A stretch of 64,000 bases of DNA from Avena insularis (taxonomy: Eukaryota > Streptophyta > Magnoliopsida > Poales > Poaceae). Numbering within the stretch: position 1 is the first letter of the stretch; the number at the start of each line of letters is the position of its first letter. Both the position numbers and the translations under genes were made by a program. The stretch spans positions 64,838,253 to 64,902,252 of the forward strand of contig CM042688.1 in assembly GCA_023614405.1 (NCBI GenBank), in the 5' to 3' direction. The notes under the pieces were generated by a model. It saw only the letters and a list, made by a program, of their open reading frames with translations. It had not been told where the DNA came from and made no database searches. This document shows positions 1-13,306 of this stretch, in pieces.

Positions 1-1571
1 TGGGTGGACATACATGCATAGAGAACTTACCCTCGTAGACAACGAGCTTTGTTAACGAGTAGGAACTCGTGGTTGATGTAGTCGTACACTTGCCGATCTC
101 AAGATCGTGAGGAAGTCCGAGCACCGCAACTCAGCAGCGCATCCGCACTCGCACACACGTTCAAGCCACCGGACAACCTCCACCTCCTCGCTCCAGCGAT
201 CCAGCGGAAGAAGCAACTCCTTCCAGATGAAATGCCACCGGGAACATGTATCTCGCTAATCCGAGACCATGGGGGAATAATTCTAGAGGGGGGGAGATCC
301 TTCACAAGGAGGTGTGTGGAAGAAGGAGGGAATGGGTGGCCTTTTATAGCAGGAGGGGGTGCCCCTCTCTCCATGGCCGGCGCATGGGGGGGTGACCCCT
401 CACCTCCCCCATTCATGTGGTGGTAACTCCTCCACATTAAAATGCCTCTTCACATTCCCTTTTAAAGTCTCCACTTTAAATGCATTAAGTTTCTCCAAAT
501 TTAATGCTCTCTAATTTAATAAAATCCTTTTATTAAATTTATTCAGAATTTTGTTAATTACTTTAATTAACAAACATTCACATATAGCCCCTTGCAATAT
601 TTCAATATCACATGCAGAACCACCTTCTGCAATTTCACCCGAAACAATTTTTGGTTTCTATTGAAACAATTCCTGCGCTTTGCAATTCTTTCGTCTGAAA
701 CATATGTGCTCCAAAATGGTGTCCAGTAACTCTTAAGTGTGCCACCCTATGGTTCGCGAATAATGCAGACATGATCGAGACCCTTCTCCGATCAATAATC
801 AGCAGCGGGACCTAGAGATCCGTACTGACTCCTACACATTCAACGATGACTCCTGTGATCGTGAGAACCTTTAACGCTTGTAACTAAATCCCTTTGTCTC
901 TCGATATATTACATGTCCGAGATTCGATCATCGGTATCTCCATACCTAGTCTGATCTCGTTACCAACATGCACTCTTTTCTCGTTCCCGTGATATAACAT
1001 TCTAGTGATCACATCACTTGCTTGCAAGCTATCCTAATGTGATATCACCGAGAGGGCCCAGAGTATATCTATCCGTCATCTGGATTGACAAATTCCACTC
1101 TTGATCCATGAGCCTCAACATAACACCTTCGTAGTAATCGAACCCATCTTTATAGTCACCCTATTACGGTGTGACGTTTGATGTTATCAAGATACTCTTC
1201 CGGTGTTAGAAATTAACATGATCTCATGGTCTAAGGATAAAGATTACTTCGTATGATGTTATAGCAATATAAACACAATGACTTGATCGTAATGCTATAC
1301 TTCGGATGAATGTTCATCACATCATTCCACCAATGGTGTGACCTTGTTATTAACAACATCCAATGTCCATGATCAGGAAACCTTGATCATCCCGTTAATC
1401 AACAAGCTAGTCTATAAGAGAGGCATGACTAGGAACCCTTTTTGTTTATTAAACACACATGTATTGATATTTCCTATCAATACAATTATAGCATGTAAAA
1501 TAAACATCTAGCATATACAAGGAATACATAATAACAACTTTATTATTGCCTCTCAGGGCATATTTCCTTCA
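1..1571 (-). repeat. Copia LTR 1 (3' LTR of copy A, left end outside window)
   Basis: Matches the LTRs at 6617-8252 and 13307-14945 almost base for base with small indels. Its minus-strand 5' end is TGAAGGAAATATGCCC at 1571. By alignment with LTR 2 about 80 bases lie beyond the window start. A TATAAAAG box is on the minus strand at about 336-343, within the sequence tggccttttatag. Confidence 0.93.
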
Positions 1572-1586
1572 GTCTCCCACTTGCAC
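1572..1586 (-). other. Polypurine tract of copia copy A
   Basis: The minus strand reads gtgcaagtgggagac immediately before the LTR start TGAAGG, the expected plus-strand priming site for reverse transcription. The same tract is at 8253-8267 for copy B. Confidence 0.8.
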
Positions 1587-1604
1587 TAGAGACAATAATC
1601 TAGT

Positions 1605-4600
1605 TCACATAGTGATAAATCTAACACCCATGGAGTTCTGGTGTTGATCATGTTTTGCCCTAGGGAGTACTTTAGTCAAAGGATATGCTACATTCAGGTC
1701 CGTGTGCACTTTATAAATCTTTATATCTCCATCCTTGACATGCTCGCGGATGGAGTGAAACCGGCGCTTAATATGCTTGGAATTCTTGTGAGACCTTGGT
1801 TCCTTTGCGTTGGCTATGGCTCCATTGTTGTCACAATAGATCACCGTCGGGTCCAACGCACTGGGAACCACACCTAGTTCCGTAATGAACTCTTTCATCC
1901 AAACTGCTTCCTGCGCCGCTTCTGAAGCAGCAACATATTCCGCCTCCGTTGTTGATCTAGCCACCACAAGTTGTTTGGAGCTCCTCCAACTAACTGCTGC
2001 TCCGTTCAAGAGAAATATGTATCCGGATTGAGACTTAGAGTCATCCGGATCAGTGTCAAAGCTAGCATCGACATAACACTTAGCGACTAGCTCTTCTTCA
2101 CCTCAGATATAAGAAGAAACATATCCTTAGTTCTTCTCAAGTACTTAAGGATATTCTTGACCGCTATCCAAAGGTTCGAACACGGATCAGATTGGTACCT
2201 ACTAGTCAAACTAATAGCATGTGCCACATCCGGTCTTGTACATAGCATGGCATACATTATAGAGCCTATGGCTGAGGCATAGGGGATCTTATCCATTATC
2301 TCTCTTTCTTCCACCGTAGCCGGACTTTGAGTCTCACTCAATGTCTTGCCTTGCAACATAGGTAAGAACCCCTTCTTACTTCCGTCTATATTAAACTTCT
2401 TTAATATCTTATCAAGGTATGTACTCTGCGATAGCCCAATTAGGCGTCTTGATCTATCTCTATAGATTTTAATGCCTAATATATATGAAGCTTCACCAAG
2501 ATCCTTCATCGAAAATTTGCTGTTTAGATAACTTTTAACACTGTTTAAAAGATCTAAATCATTTCCAATCAATAATATGTCATCCACATATAATATTAGA
2601 AATGCCACATTGCTCCCACTCACTTTCTTGTAAATACAAGCCTCTCCATAAGTTTGGACAAATCCAAACTCTTTGATCACCTCATCAAAGCGGAGATTCC
2701 AACTTCGTGATGCTTGCTTCAGTCCATAGATGGATCGCTGAAGTTTGCACACCTTATTAGCATCCTTAGGATCGACAAAACCCTTAGGTTATATCATATA
2801 CAACTCTTCTTCAATCTTACCATTGAGGAACACAGTTTTGACATCCATCTGCCATATTTCATAATCGAAATATGCAGCAATTGCTAACATAATCCTAACC
2901 GACTTAAGCATCGCTACGGGAGAGAATGTCTCATTGTAGTCAACTCCTTGAATTTGTCGAAACCCCTTTGCGACAAGTCGAGCCTTATAGATGGTCACAT
3001 TACATCAGCATCAGTGTTCCTTTTGAAAATCCATTTATTCTCAACGGCCTTTCGGTCGTGAGGTAAGTCCACCAAGTTCCAAACTTGGTTCTCATACATG
3101 GATTCCATCTCAGATTTCATGGCTTCTAGCCATTTTTTGGAATCCGGGATCATCATCGCTTCTTCATACGTCGCAGGGTCATCCATTTCATCAACCATGA
3201 AATTTACAACAGGATTGTCAGAGTCGCACGTGTCACCGCTTTGACCTGCGAGGTTCGGTAGTGTCCTCTTTCGGAGTTTCATGATCATTATCATTAGCTC
3301 TCTCTTCATCAGGTGAATTCAACTCCGAAACAACTTCCAGTGTTGCGCCACTCGCCATTCCATGAAGAGAAGGTTCAATAACCTCTTCGAGTTCTACCTT
3401 CCGACTACTCACACCTTTCGCGAGAAACTCCTTCTCAAGAAAGAATCCATTCTTGGCAACAAAAACCTTGCCCTCGGATCTGTGATAGAAGGTATACCCA
3501 ATTGTTTCCTTAGGGTATCCTATGAAGACGCATTTTTCCGCTTTGGGTTCGAGTTTATCCGGTTGAAGTTTCTTCACATAAACATCGCATCCCCAAACCT
3601 TAAGAAATGACAGCTTAGGTTTGTTTCCAAACCATAATTCATACGGTGTCTTTTCAACGGATTTAGATGGTGCCCGATTTAAAGTGAATGCAGCTGTTTC
3701 TAGTGCATAACCCCAAAATGACAGAGGTAAGTCAGTCAGAGACATCATAGATCGAACCATATCCAATAAGGTACGATTACGACGCTCCGACACACCATTA
3801 TGTTGTGGTGTTCCGGCAGGCGTGAGTTGTGAAACTATTCCACAGTCTTTCATATGTGTGCTAAACTCGTAACTAAGATACTCTCCTCCACGGTCGGATC
3901 GCAGAAATTTGATCTTTCTGTTACGATGATTTTCCACTTCATTCTGAAATTCTTTGAACTTTTCAAAAGTTTCAGACTTGTGTTTCATCAAATAGATATA
4001 CCCATATCTACTAAAATCATCTGTGAAAGTAACAAAATAACGATATCCACTTCGCGCTGAGACACTCATTGGTCCACACACATCAGTATGTATGATTTCC
4101 AATAGATCTGTCGCCCGTTCCATTGAACCGGAAAACGGCGTTCTAGTCATCTTGCCCATAAGGCATGGCTCACATGTATCAAATGATTCAAAATCAAGTG
4201 ATTCCAAAAGTCCATCAGAATGGAGTTTCTTCATGCGTTTAACGCCAATATGACCTAGACGGCAGTGCCACATATATGTAGATATATCATTATCAAGTTT
4301 AATCCTTTTAGCATCAACATTATGAATATGCGTAATACTGCTATTGAGATCCAACAGAAATAAACCATTCAACATAGGTGCATGACCATAAAAGATATTA
4401 TTCATGTAAATCGAACAACCATTGTTTTTAGACTTAAATGAATAACCACTTTGCATCAAACATGATCCGGATACAATGTTCATGCTCAGTGCAGGCACCA
4501 AATAACAATTATTTAGGTTTATAACTAATCCCGATGGCATATGGAGAGGCAGCGTTCCGATAGCGATCACATCAACTCTTGATCCATTGCCGACCCGCAT

Positions 4601-5558
4601 CATGACCTCATCCCTTGCTAGTTGTCGCTTGTTCCGCAGCCCCTGAACCGAGTTACATATATTAGCAACTGATCCGGTATCAAATACCCAGGTGCTACTG
4701 CGAGTACTAGTCAAGTACACATCAATAACATGTATATCACATATACCTTTGTTTGCCTTGCCGGACTTCTTGTCCGCCAAATACTTGGGGCGATTAAGGC
4801 CCAATGGCGACCCTTGCAATAGTAGCACTCGGTGTCGACTTAGGGCCAGCTCGAGGTTTCTTTTTTCAGTGGGCAACAGACTTGCCACCCTTCTTTCCCT
4901 TGTGCTTGCCTTTCTTGTCCTTCTTGAAACCGGTGGTCCTATTGATCATCAACACTTGATGTTCTTTCCTAATCTCCACTTCGGTCTTAAGCATCGATGT
5001 AAGCTCGAGAAGAGACTTCTTCATGCCCTGCATATTATAGTTCATCACGAAGCTCTTGTAGCTAGGTGGCAGAGATTGGAGAACACGATGTATGCCTAAT
5101 TCAATCTGAATCGTTATTCCCAAGGACACAAGCTTATCGGTGTACCCAGACATTTTGAGTACATGCTCACTAACGGAGCTGTTTTCCTCCATCATGCAGC
5201 TAAAGAACTTTTCTGTAGCATTATAACTCTCTACGGCAGCATGGGTATCGAAAATCATTTTCAATTCTCCCATGGTATCAAAGGCATTGCCATTTTCAAA
5301 CTTCAAGTTCTCGCTCTAGCCCATACAAGATGCCGCAATGAACTAAGTTGTGGTCCTCTGACGAGTTATATAGGCGTTCTTTTTCCTCGTCGGGGCATCA
5401 GAGCTGGTGGGGCCTAGCGGCGCATCTAGCACATATTGCTTTTGTGCAGCAGTGAGGAGAATCCTCAAATTCATAGCCCAGTTGGTGAAGTTGCTACCAT
5501 TCGCGGCAAGTTTCTCTTTCTCCATGAACACATTGAAATTAAAAGCAGGTGGTGCCAT
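1605..5558 (-). pseudogene. Copia copy A gag-pol, broken
   Basis: The gag start is at 5558 (MAPPAFNFN). A gag segment with a lysine/glycine-rich end follows to 4866. A degenerate CCHC knuckle lies near 4820. The longest open segment (4888-3233) holds the aspartic protease motif DTGS, the integrase HHCC finger (HCRLGH...CEPC) and the DDE core (HTDVCG, later NGVSERRNRTLLDM). RT follows, with MDVKTVFLNG and YVDD. RNase H ends the polyprotein near 1605, with STTEAEYVA and CDNNGAI. Breaks seen: gag frame breaks near 5343 and 4870, a frameshift near 3240-3310, an in-frame TAA at about 2789 after LYMI, and another break between RT and RNase H near 2090. The element cannot make its own polyprotein but could be mobilised in trans. 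Confidence 0.92.
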
Positions 5559-6603
5559 CTACAACAGAATTTGTAAAGTATATTTAGACTAATTTTATGA
5601 TAGATTGAGTTCAACTAATCCAAATTACTAATGAACTCCCACGCAAAAACGACACCCCTCATGTCCTTTTGGTGATTACATGAACCAAATCCACTACACC
5701 AAGTCCGATCATCACGTGAGTCGGTGTAGCTTCAAAGGCGAGCATCTATATGGGCATCATATCAACTATATGACTCATGCTTAACCTTTCGGTCCGTGTT
5801 CCGAGGCCATGTCTGTACATGCTAGGCTCATCAAGTAAGAACCTTACTATTTATGTGTAAACTGTCTTACACCCGTTGTATGAAAGCGTAGAGTTGAAAA
5901 CACCCGATCATCACGTGATGCCTCAAAACACGACCCACAAAACGGTGCATACTTAAGGAAGAACACATTTTATCTTGATATCTAAATGAGGGATCATCTT
6001 ATAATGCTATCAAACGCGCCAAACTAGCAGTATAAGATGCTAACATCTAATGTGTGAAGTGAGATGATATGGTCCATGCATTTGATCTCTATCATTTGCA
6101 TCGTGGTATGATCTCTATCATTCCTTTGTGTGTAAGGCCAAGGTCTATGGAACTTACACGTTAAGTGAGTTGTAAGAGTATCTACCATACATCTACTTAC
6201 AACAATACCATATCAAAACACTAGCCCAGCAACGATCTAAACTAGACGCCTCTAATTTATCAATTGCAAGTTTTACGTGGCTTAGGGCTTTTGGAGATAG
6301 AACCTGTCTAACCTACGAACATGAACCACAACGAGGATAACCAAGTTATTAGCAACTCGTTGTAAATCAGATATTGACTATAGTAGGAGAGACAGACACC
6401 CGCCAGCCACTTATGCAAAACAAGTTGCATGTCAGTCGTGGAACCGGTCTCATGTACGATGATATGTAAGGTTGGTCCGGGCCGCTTCATCCCACTATAC
6501 CACCAATATCCAAAATACATAGAAGATGCAATAACATGATCATCATCGCCCACATATCAACCATATGTGTACTACCCATGCAAAGCACCTACGCATAGAT
6601 CAG
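5559..6603 (-). other. Untranslated leader of copia copy A
   Basis: About 1 kb between primer-binding site and gag start, with no supported coding sequence. It corresponds to 12248-13293 in copy B at high similarity. A short direct repeat (tgatctctatcatt, twice) lies near 6085-6125 and recurs in copy B. Confidence 0.75.
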
Positions 6604-6615
6604 GCTCTGATACCA
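6604..6615 (-). other. Primer-binding site, copia copy A
   Basis: The minus strand reads TGGTATCAGAGC one base inside the LTR end (LTR ends ...CCCAACA at 6617). It matches the 3' end of initiator methionine tRNA, the usual copia primer. Confidence 0.9.
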
Positions 6616-6616
6616 C

Positions 6617-8252
6617 TGTTGGGTCCGCAGCATAGAAAACAAAAAAAATCCTATGGTGTGAACTATACGCCAAGATCTATATACTAGGTACAAAGAAAAC
6701 GGGTGGACATACATCCATAGAGAACTTACCCTCGTAGACAACGAGCTTTGTTAACGAGTAGTAACTCGTGGTTGATGTAGTCGTACACTTGCCGATATCA
6801 AGATCGTGAGGAAGTCCGAGCGCCGCAACTCAGCAGCGCATCCGCACTCGCACACACGTTCAAGCCACCGGACAACCTCCACCTCCTCGCTCCAGCGATC
6901 CAGTGAAGCAAAGACTCCTTCCGCATTTAAATGCCACTGGAACATGTATCTCGCTAATCCGAGACCATGGGGAATAATTCTAGAGGGGAGAGATCCTTCA
7001 CAAGGAGGTGTGTGGAAGAAGGAGGAATGGGTGGCCTTTTATAGGAGGAGGGGTGCCCCTCTCTCCATGGTTGGCGCATGGGGGTGACCTCACCTCCCCA
7101 TTCATGTGGTGTTAACTCCTCCACATTAAAATGCCTCTTCACATTACCTTTTAAATTCTCCACTTTAAATGCATTAAGTTTCTCCAAATTTAATGCTCTC
7201 TCATTTAATAAAACCCTTTTATTAAATTTATTCAGAATTTTGGTAATTACTTTAATTAACAAACATTCACATATAGCCCCTTGCAATATTTCAATATCAC
7301 ATGCAGAACCACCTTCTGCAATTTCACCAAACAATTTCGGTTTCTATTGAAACAATTCCTGCGCTTTGCAATTCTTTCGTCAAAACATATGTGCTTCAAA
7401 ATGGTGTCCGTAACTCTTAAGTGTGCCACCCTACGGTTCGCGAATAATGCGTACATGATCGAGACCCTTCTCCGATCAATAATCAGCGGTGGACACGGAG
7501 ATCCGATCGACTCCTACACATTCAACGATGACTTCTGTGATCGTGAGAACCTTTAACGCTTGTAACTAAATCCCTTTGTCTCGCGATATATTAAATGTCC
7601 GAGATTCGATCATCGGTATCTCCATACCTAGTTTGATCTTGTTACCAACATGCACTCTTTTCTCGTTCCCGTGATATAACATTCTAGTGATCACATCACT
7701 TGCTTGCAAGCTATCTCAATGTGATATCACCGAGAGGGCCCAGAGTATATCTATCCATCATTGGGATTGACAAATTCCACTCTTGATCCATGAGCCTCAA
7801 CATAACACCTTCGTAGTACTGAACCCATCTTTATAGTCACCCTGTTACGGTGTGACGTTTGATGTTATCAAGATACTCTTTCGGTGTTAGCAATTAACAT
7901 GATCTCATGGTCTAAGGATAAAGATTACTTCGTATGATGTTATAGCAATATAAACACAATGACTTGATCGTAATGCTATACTTCGGATGAATGTTCATCA
8001 CATCATTCCACCAATGGTGTGACCTTGTTATTAACAACATCCAATGTCCATGATCAGGAAACCTTGATCATCTTGTTAATCAACAAGCTAGTCTATAAGA
8101 GAGGCATAACTAGGAACCCTTTTTGTTTATTAAACACACATGTATTGATGTTTCCGATCAATACAACTCTAGCATGCAAAATAAACATCTATCATATATA
8201 AGGAATACATAATAATAACTTTATTATTGCCTCTTAGGGCATATTTCCTTCA
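6617..8252 (-). repeat. Copia LTR 2, shared by copies A and B
   Basis: 1636 bp, TG...CA ends on the minus strand (TGAAGGAAAT at 8252, CCCAACA at 6617). It is flanked on the low side by copy A's primer-binding site and on the high side by copy B's polypurine tract, so it is 5' LTR for A and 3' LTR for B. A minus-strand TATAAAAG box at 7036-7043 marks the likely promoter. Confidence 0.95.
7036..7043 (-). promoter_or_regulatory. TATA box in copia LTR 2
   Basis: TATAAAAG on the minus strand, in a GC-richer stretch about three quarters of the way through the LTR, the usual U3/R position. The same box is in the other two LTRs. Confidence 0.6.
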
Positions 8253-8479
8253 GTCTCCCACTTGCACTAGAGACAATAATCTAGTTCATATAGTGATAAA
8301 TCTAACACCCATGGAGTTCTGGTGTTGATCATGTTTTTCCCTAGGGAGAACTTTAGTCAACGGATCTGCTACATTTAGGTCCATGTGTACTTTACAAATC
8401 TTTATATCTCCATCCTTGACATGCTCGCGGATGGAGTGAAATCGGCACTTAATATGCTTGGAATTCTTGTGAGACCTCG

Positions 8480-11400
8480 GTTCCTTTGGCTATTATGGCT
8501 CCATTGTTGTCACAATAGATCACCATTGGGTCCAATGCACTAGGAACCACGAAGTTCCGTAATGAACTCTTTCATCCAAACCGCTTCTGCGCTTCAAGCA
8601 AAGAACATATTCCGCCTCCGTCGTTGATCCAGCCACCACAGGTTGTTTGGAACTCCTCCAACTAACTGCTGCTCTGTTCAAGAGAAATACGTATCTGGAT
8701 TGAGACTTAGAGTCATCCGGATCGGTGTCAAAGCTATCATCGACATAACACTTAGCGACTAGCTCTCCTTCACCTCCGTATATAAGAAACATATCCCTAG
8801 TTCTTCTCAAGTACTTGAGGATGTTCTTTACCGCTATCAAGTGTTCCGAACCTGGATCAGATTGGTACCTAGTAGTCAAACTAATAGCATGTGCCACATC
8901 CGGTCTTGTACATAGCATGGCATACATAATAGAGCCTATGGCCGAGGCATAGGGGATCTTATCCATCATCTCTCTTTCTTCCGCCGTAGCCGGACTTTGA
9001 GTCTTACTCAATGTCTTGCCTTGCAACATAGGTAAGAACCCCTTCTTACTTTCGTCCATATTAAACTTCTTTAATATCTTATCAAGGTATGTACTCTGCG
9101 ATAGCCCAATTAGGCGCCTTGATCTATCTCTATAGATTTTAATGCCTAATATATATGACGCTTCACCAAGGTCTTTCATCGAAAATTTGCTGTTTAGATA
9201 ACTTTTAACACTGTTTAAAAGATCTATATCATTTCCAATCAATAATATGTCATCCACATATAATATCAGAAATGCCACATTGCTCCCACTCACTTTCTTG
9301 TAAATACAAGCCTCTCCATAAGTTTGGACAAATCCAAACTCTTTGATCACCTCATCAAAGCGGAGATTCCAACTCTGGGATGCTTGCTTCAGTCCATAGA
9401 TGGATCGCTGAAGTTTACATACCTTATTAGCATCCTTAGGATCGACAAAACCCTTAGGTTGTATCATATACAACTCTTCTTCAATATTACCATCGAGGAA
9501 TGCAGTTTTGACATCCATCTGCCATATTTCATAATCGAAATATGCAGCAATTGCTAACATAATCCTAACTGACTTAAGCATCGCTATGGGAGAGAATGTC
9601 TCATCGTAGTCAACTCCTTGAATTTGTCGAAACCCCTTTGCGACAAGTCGAGCCTTATAGATGGTCACATTACCATCAGCATCAGTTTTTCTTTTGAAAA
9701 TCCATTTATTCTCAACGGCCTTTCGATCATGAGGTAAGTCCACCAAGGTCCAAACTTGGTTCTCGTACATGGATTCCATCTCGGATTTCATGGATTCCAT
9801 CTCGGATTTTATGGCTTCTAGCCATTTGTTGGAATCCGGGCTCATCATCGCTTCTTCATACGTCGCAGGGTCATCCATTTCATCAACCATGAAATTCACA
9901 ACAGGATTGTCGTACAGTTTAGGAGCTGCACGTGTCCTGCTTGACCTGCGAGGTTCAGTAGTTTCCTCTTTCGGAGTTTCATGATCAATATCATTAGCTC
10001 TCTCTTCATTAGGTGAAGTCAACTCCGAAACAACTTCCGGTGCTGCGCCACTTGCTATTTCATGAAGAGAAGGTTCAATAACCTCTTCGAGTTCTACCTT
10101 CCGACTACTCACACCTTTCGCGAGAAACTCCTTCTCAAGAAAGGATCCATTCTTGGCAACAAAAACCTTGCCCACGGATCTGTGATAGAAGGTATACTCA
10201 ATTGTTTCCTTAGGGTATCCTATGAAGACGCATTTTTCGCTTTGGGTTCGAGTTTATCCGGCTGAAGTTTCTTCACATAAACATCGCATCCCCAAACTTT
10301 AAGAAATGACAGCTTAGGTTTGTTTCCAAACCATAATTCATACGGTGTCGTTTCAACGGATTTAGATGGTGCCCGATTTAAAGTGAATGCAGCTGTTTCC
10401 AGTGCATAACCCCAAAATGATAGTGGCAAGTCAGTCAGAGACATCATAGATCGAACCATATGCAATAAGGTACGATTACGATGTTCCGACACACCATTAC
10501 GTTGTGGTGTTCCAGCAGGCGTGAGTTGTGAAACTATTCCACACTCTTTCATGTGTGTGCTAAACTCGTAACTTAGATACTCTCCTCCATGGTCAGACCG
10601 TAGAAATTTGATCTTTCTATTATGATGATTTTCCACTTTATTCTGAAATTCCTTGAACTTTTCAAAAGTTTTAGATTTGTGTTTCATCAAATAGATATAC
10701 CCGTATCTACTGAAATCATCCGTGAAAGTAACAAAATAACAATATCCACCTCATGCCGACACACTCATTGGTCCACACACATCAGTATGTATGATTTCCA
10801 ATAGATCTGTCGCCCGTTCCATTGAACCGGAAAACAGCGTTCTAGTCATCTTGCCCATAAGGCATGGCTCACATGTATCAAATGATTCCAAAAGTCCATC
10901 AGAATGGAGTTTCTTCATGCGTTTAACGCCAATATGACCTAGACAGCAGTGCCACATATATGCAGATATATCATCATCAAGTTTAATCTTTTTAGCATTA
11001 ACATTATGAATGTGCGTAATATTACTATCGAGATCCATCAGAAATAAACCATTCAACACAGGTGCATGACCATAAAAGATATGATCCATATAAATCGAAC
11101 AACCATTGTTTTCAGATTTAAACGAATAACCACTTTGCATCAAACACGATCCGGATACAATGTTCATGCTAAGTGCAGGCACCAAATAACAATTATTTAG
11201 GTTTATGACTAATCCCGATGGCATATGGAGAGGCAGCGTTCCGACGGCGGTCACATCAACTCTTGATCCATTGCCGACCCGCATTGTGACCTCATCCGTT
11301 GCTAGTTGTCGCTTGTTCCGCAGCGCCTGAATCGAGTTACATATATTAGCAACCGATCCCATATCAAATACCTAGGTGCTACTGCGAGTACTAGTCAAGT

Positions 11401-12247
11401 ACACATCAATAACATGTATATCACATATACCTTTGTTTGCCTTGCCGGACTTCTTGTCCGGCAAATACTTGGGGCGCTTGCCCAATGGCGATCCCTTGCA
11501 ATAGTAGCACTCGATCGGACTTAGGGCCAGCTCGGGTTTCTTTTCAGCGCAACATATTTGCCACCCTTCTTTCCCTTGTGCTTGCCTTTCTTGTCCTTCT
11601 TGAAACCGGTGGTCCTATTGATCATCAACACTTGATGTTCTTTCCTAATCTCCACTTCTGCAGTCTTAAGCATTGATAGAAGCTCGGGAAGAGTCTTCTT
11701 GATACCCTGCATATTATAGTTCATCACGAAGCTCTTGTAGCTAGGTAGCAGAGATTGCAGACCACGATGTATGCCTAAGTCAATGGGAATCGTTATTCCC
11801 AAGGACACAAGCTTATCAGCGTACCCAGACATTTTGAGTACATGATCACTAATGGAGCTGTTCTCCTCCATCATGCAGCTAAATAACTTTTCAGTAGCAT
11901 TATAACTCTCTACGGTAGCATGGGTATCGAAAATCATTTTCAATTCTCCCATGGTATCAAAGGCATTGCCATTTTCGAAACGCTTTCGAAGTTCTGGCTC
12001 TAGCCCATACAGTATGCCGCAATGAACTAAGTTGTGGTCCTCCTGACGAGTCACGTAGACATTCTTTTCCTCGTCAGGGGCATCAGGAGCTGGGAGGGGG
12101 GCCTAGCGGCGCATCTAGCACATATTGCTTTTGTGCAGCAGTGAGGAGAATCCTCAAATTCATAGCCCAGTTGGTGAAGTTGCTACCATTCGCAACAAGT
12201 TTCTCTTTCTCCATGCACACATTGAAATTAAAAGCAGGTGGTGCCAT
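8480..12247 (-). pseudogene. Copia copy B gag-pol, broken
   Basis: Same domain order as copy A. Gag starts at 12247 by alignment to copy A (there at 5558) and is readable at 12054-11521. Protease and integrase are at 11362-10751 and 10690-10220, separated by a stop in a sequence intact in copy A (SGYRYFVT region). RT and most of RNase H form one long open segment at 10175-8520: MDVKTAFLDG, YVDD, then GSTTEAEYV, after which the frame is lost. Just before RT a 7-residue unit, MKSEMES, is duplicated in tandem. Copy B keeps the RT that copy A has lost, and copy A keeps the integrase that copy B has lost, so decay was independent after the array formed. Confidence 0.92.
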
Positions 12248-13293
12248 CTATAACAGAATTTGTAAAGTTCATTTAGACTAATTTTATGATAGATTGAGTT
12301 CAACTAATCCAAATTACTAATGAACTCCCACTCAAAAACGACATCCCTCGTGCCTTTTTGGTGATTACATGAACCAAATCCACTACACCAAGTCCGATCA
12401 TCACGTGAGTCGGTGCAGCTTCAAAGGCGAGCATCTATATAGGCATCATATCAACCATATGACTCATCCTTAACCTTTCGGTCCGTGTTCCGAGGCCATG
12501 TCTGTACATGCTAGGCTCGCCAAGTAAGAACCTTAGTACTCGCGTGTGTAAAACTGTCTTACACCCGTTGTATGAAAGCGTAGAGTCGAGTACACCCGAT
12601 CATCACGTGATGTCTCGAAACACGATCCATAGAATGGTGCATACTCAAGGAAGAACACATTTTATCTTGATATCTAAATGAGGGATCATCTTACAATGCT
12701 ACCAAAAACGCCAAACTAGCAGTATAAGATGCTAACATCTAATGTGTAAAGTGAGATGATATGGTCCATGCATTTGATCTCTATCATTTGCATCGTGGTA
12801 TGATCTCTATCATTCCTTTGTGTGTAAGGCCAAGGTCTATGGAACTTACATGTTGAATGTGTTGTAGAAGTATCTATCATACATCTACTTACAACAATAC
12901 CATATCAATACACTAGCCCAGGAACGATCTAAACTAGACGCCTCTAATTTACCAATTGCAAGTTTTACGTGGCTTAGGGCTTTCGGAGATAGAACCGTTC
13001 TCACCTACGAACATGAACCACAACGAGGATAACTAAGTTATTAGCAACTCATTGTAAATCAGATATTGACTATAGTAGGAGAGACAGACACCCACCAGCC
13101 ACTTATGCAAAACAAGTTGCATGTCAGTCGTGGAACCGGTCTCATGTACGATGACATGTAAGGTTGGTCCGGGCCGCTTCATCCCACTATGCCACCAATA
13201 TCCAAAATACATAGAAGATGCAATAACATGATCATCATCGCCCACATATAAACATATGTGTACTACTGCGTAAAGCACCTACGCATAGATCAG
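12248..13293 (-). other. Untranslated leader of copia copy B
   Basis: Counterpart of 5559-6603; no supported coding sequence. Confidence 0.75.
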
Positions 13294-13305
13294 GCTCTGA
13301 TACCA
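13294..13305 (-). other. Primer-binding site, copia copy B
   Basis: TGGTATCAGAGC on the minus strand, next to the LTR 3 end at 13307; same initiator Met-tRNA match as in copy A. Confidence 0.9.
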
Positions 13306-13306
13306 C

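Noticed and set aside
99..437. Open frames inside the copia LTR
   Set aside because: They cover the LTR promoter and R region, are not conserved among the three LTR copies and contain no domain.
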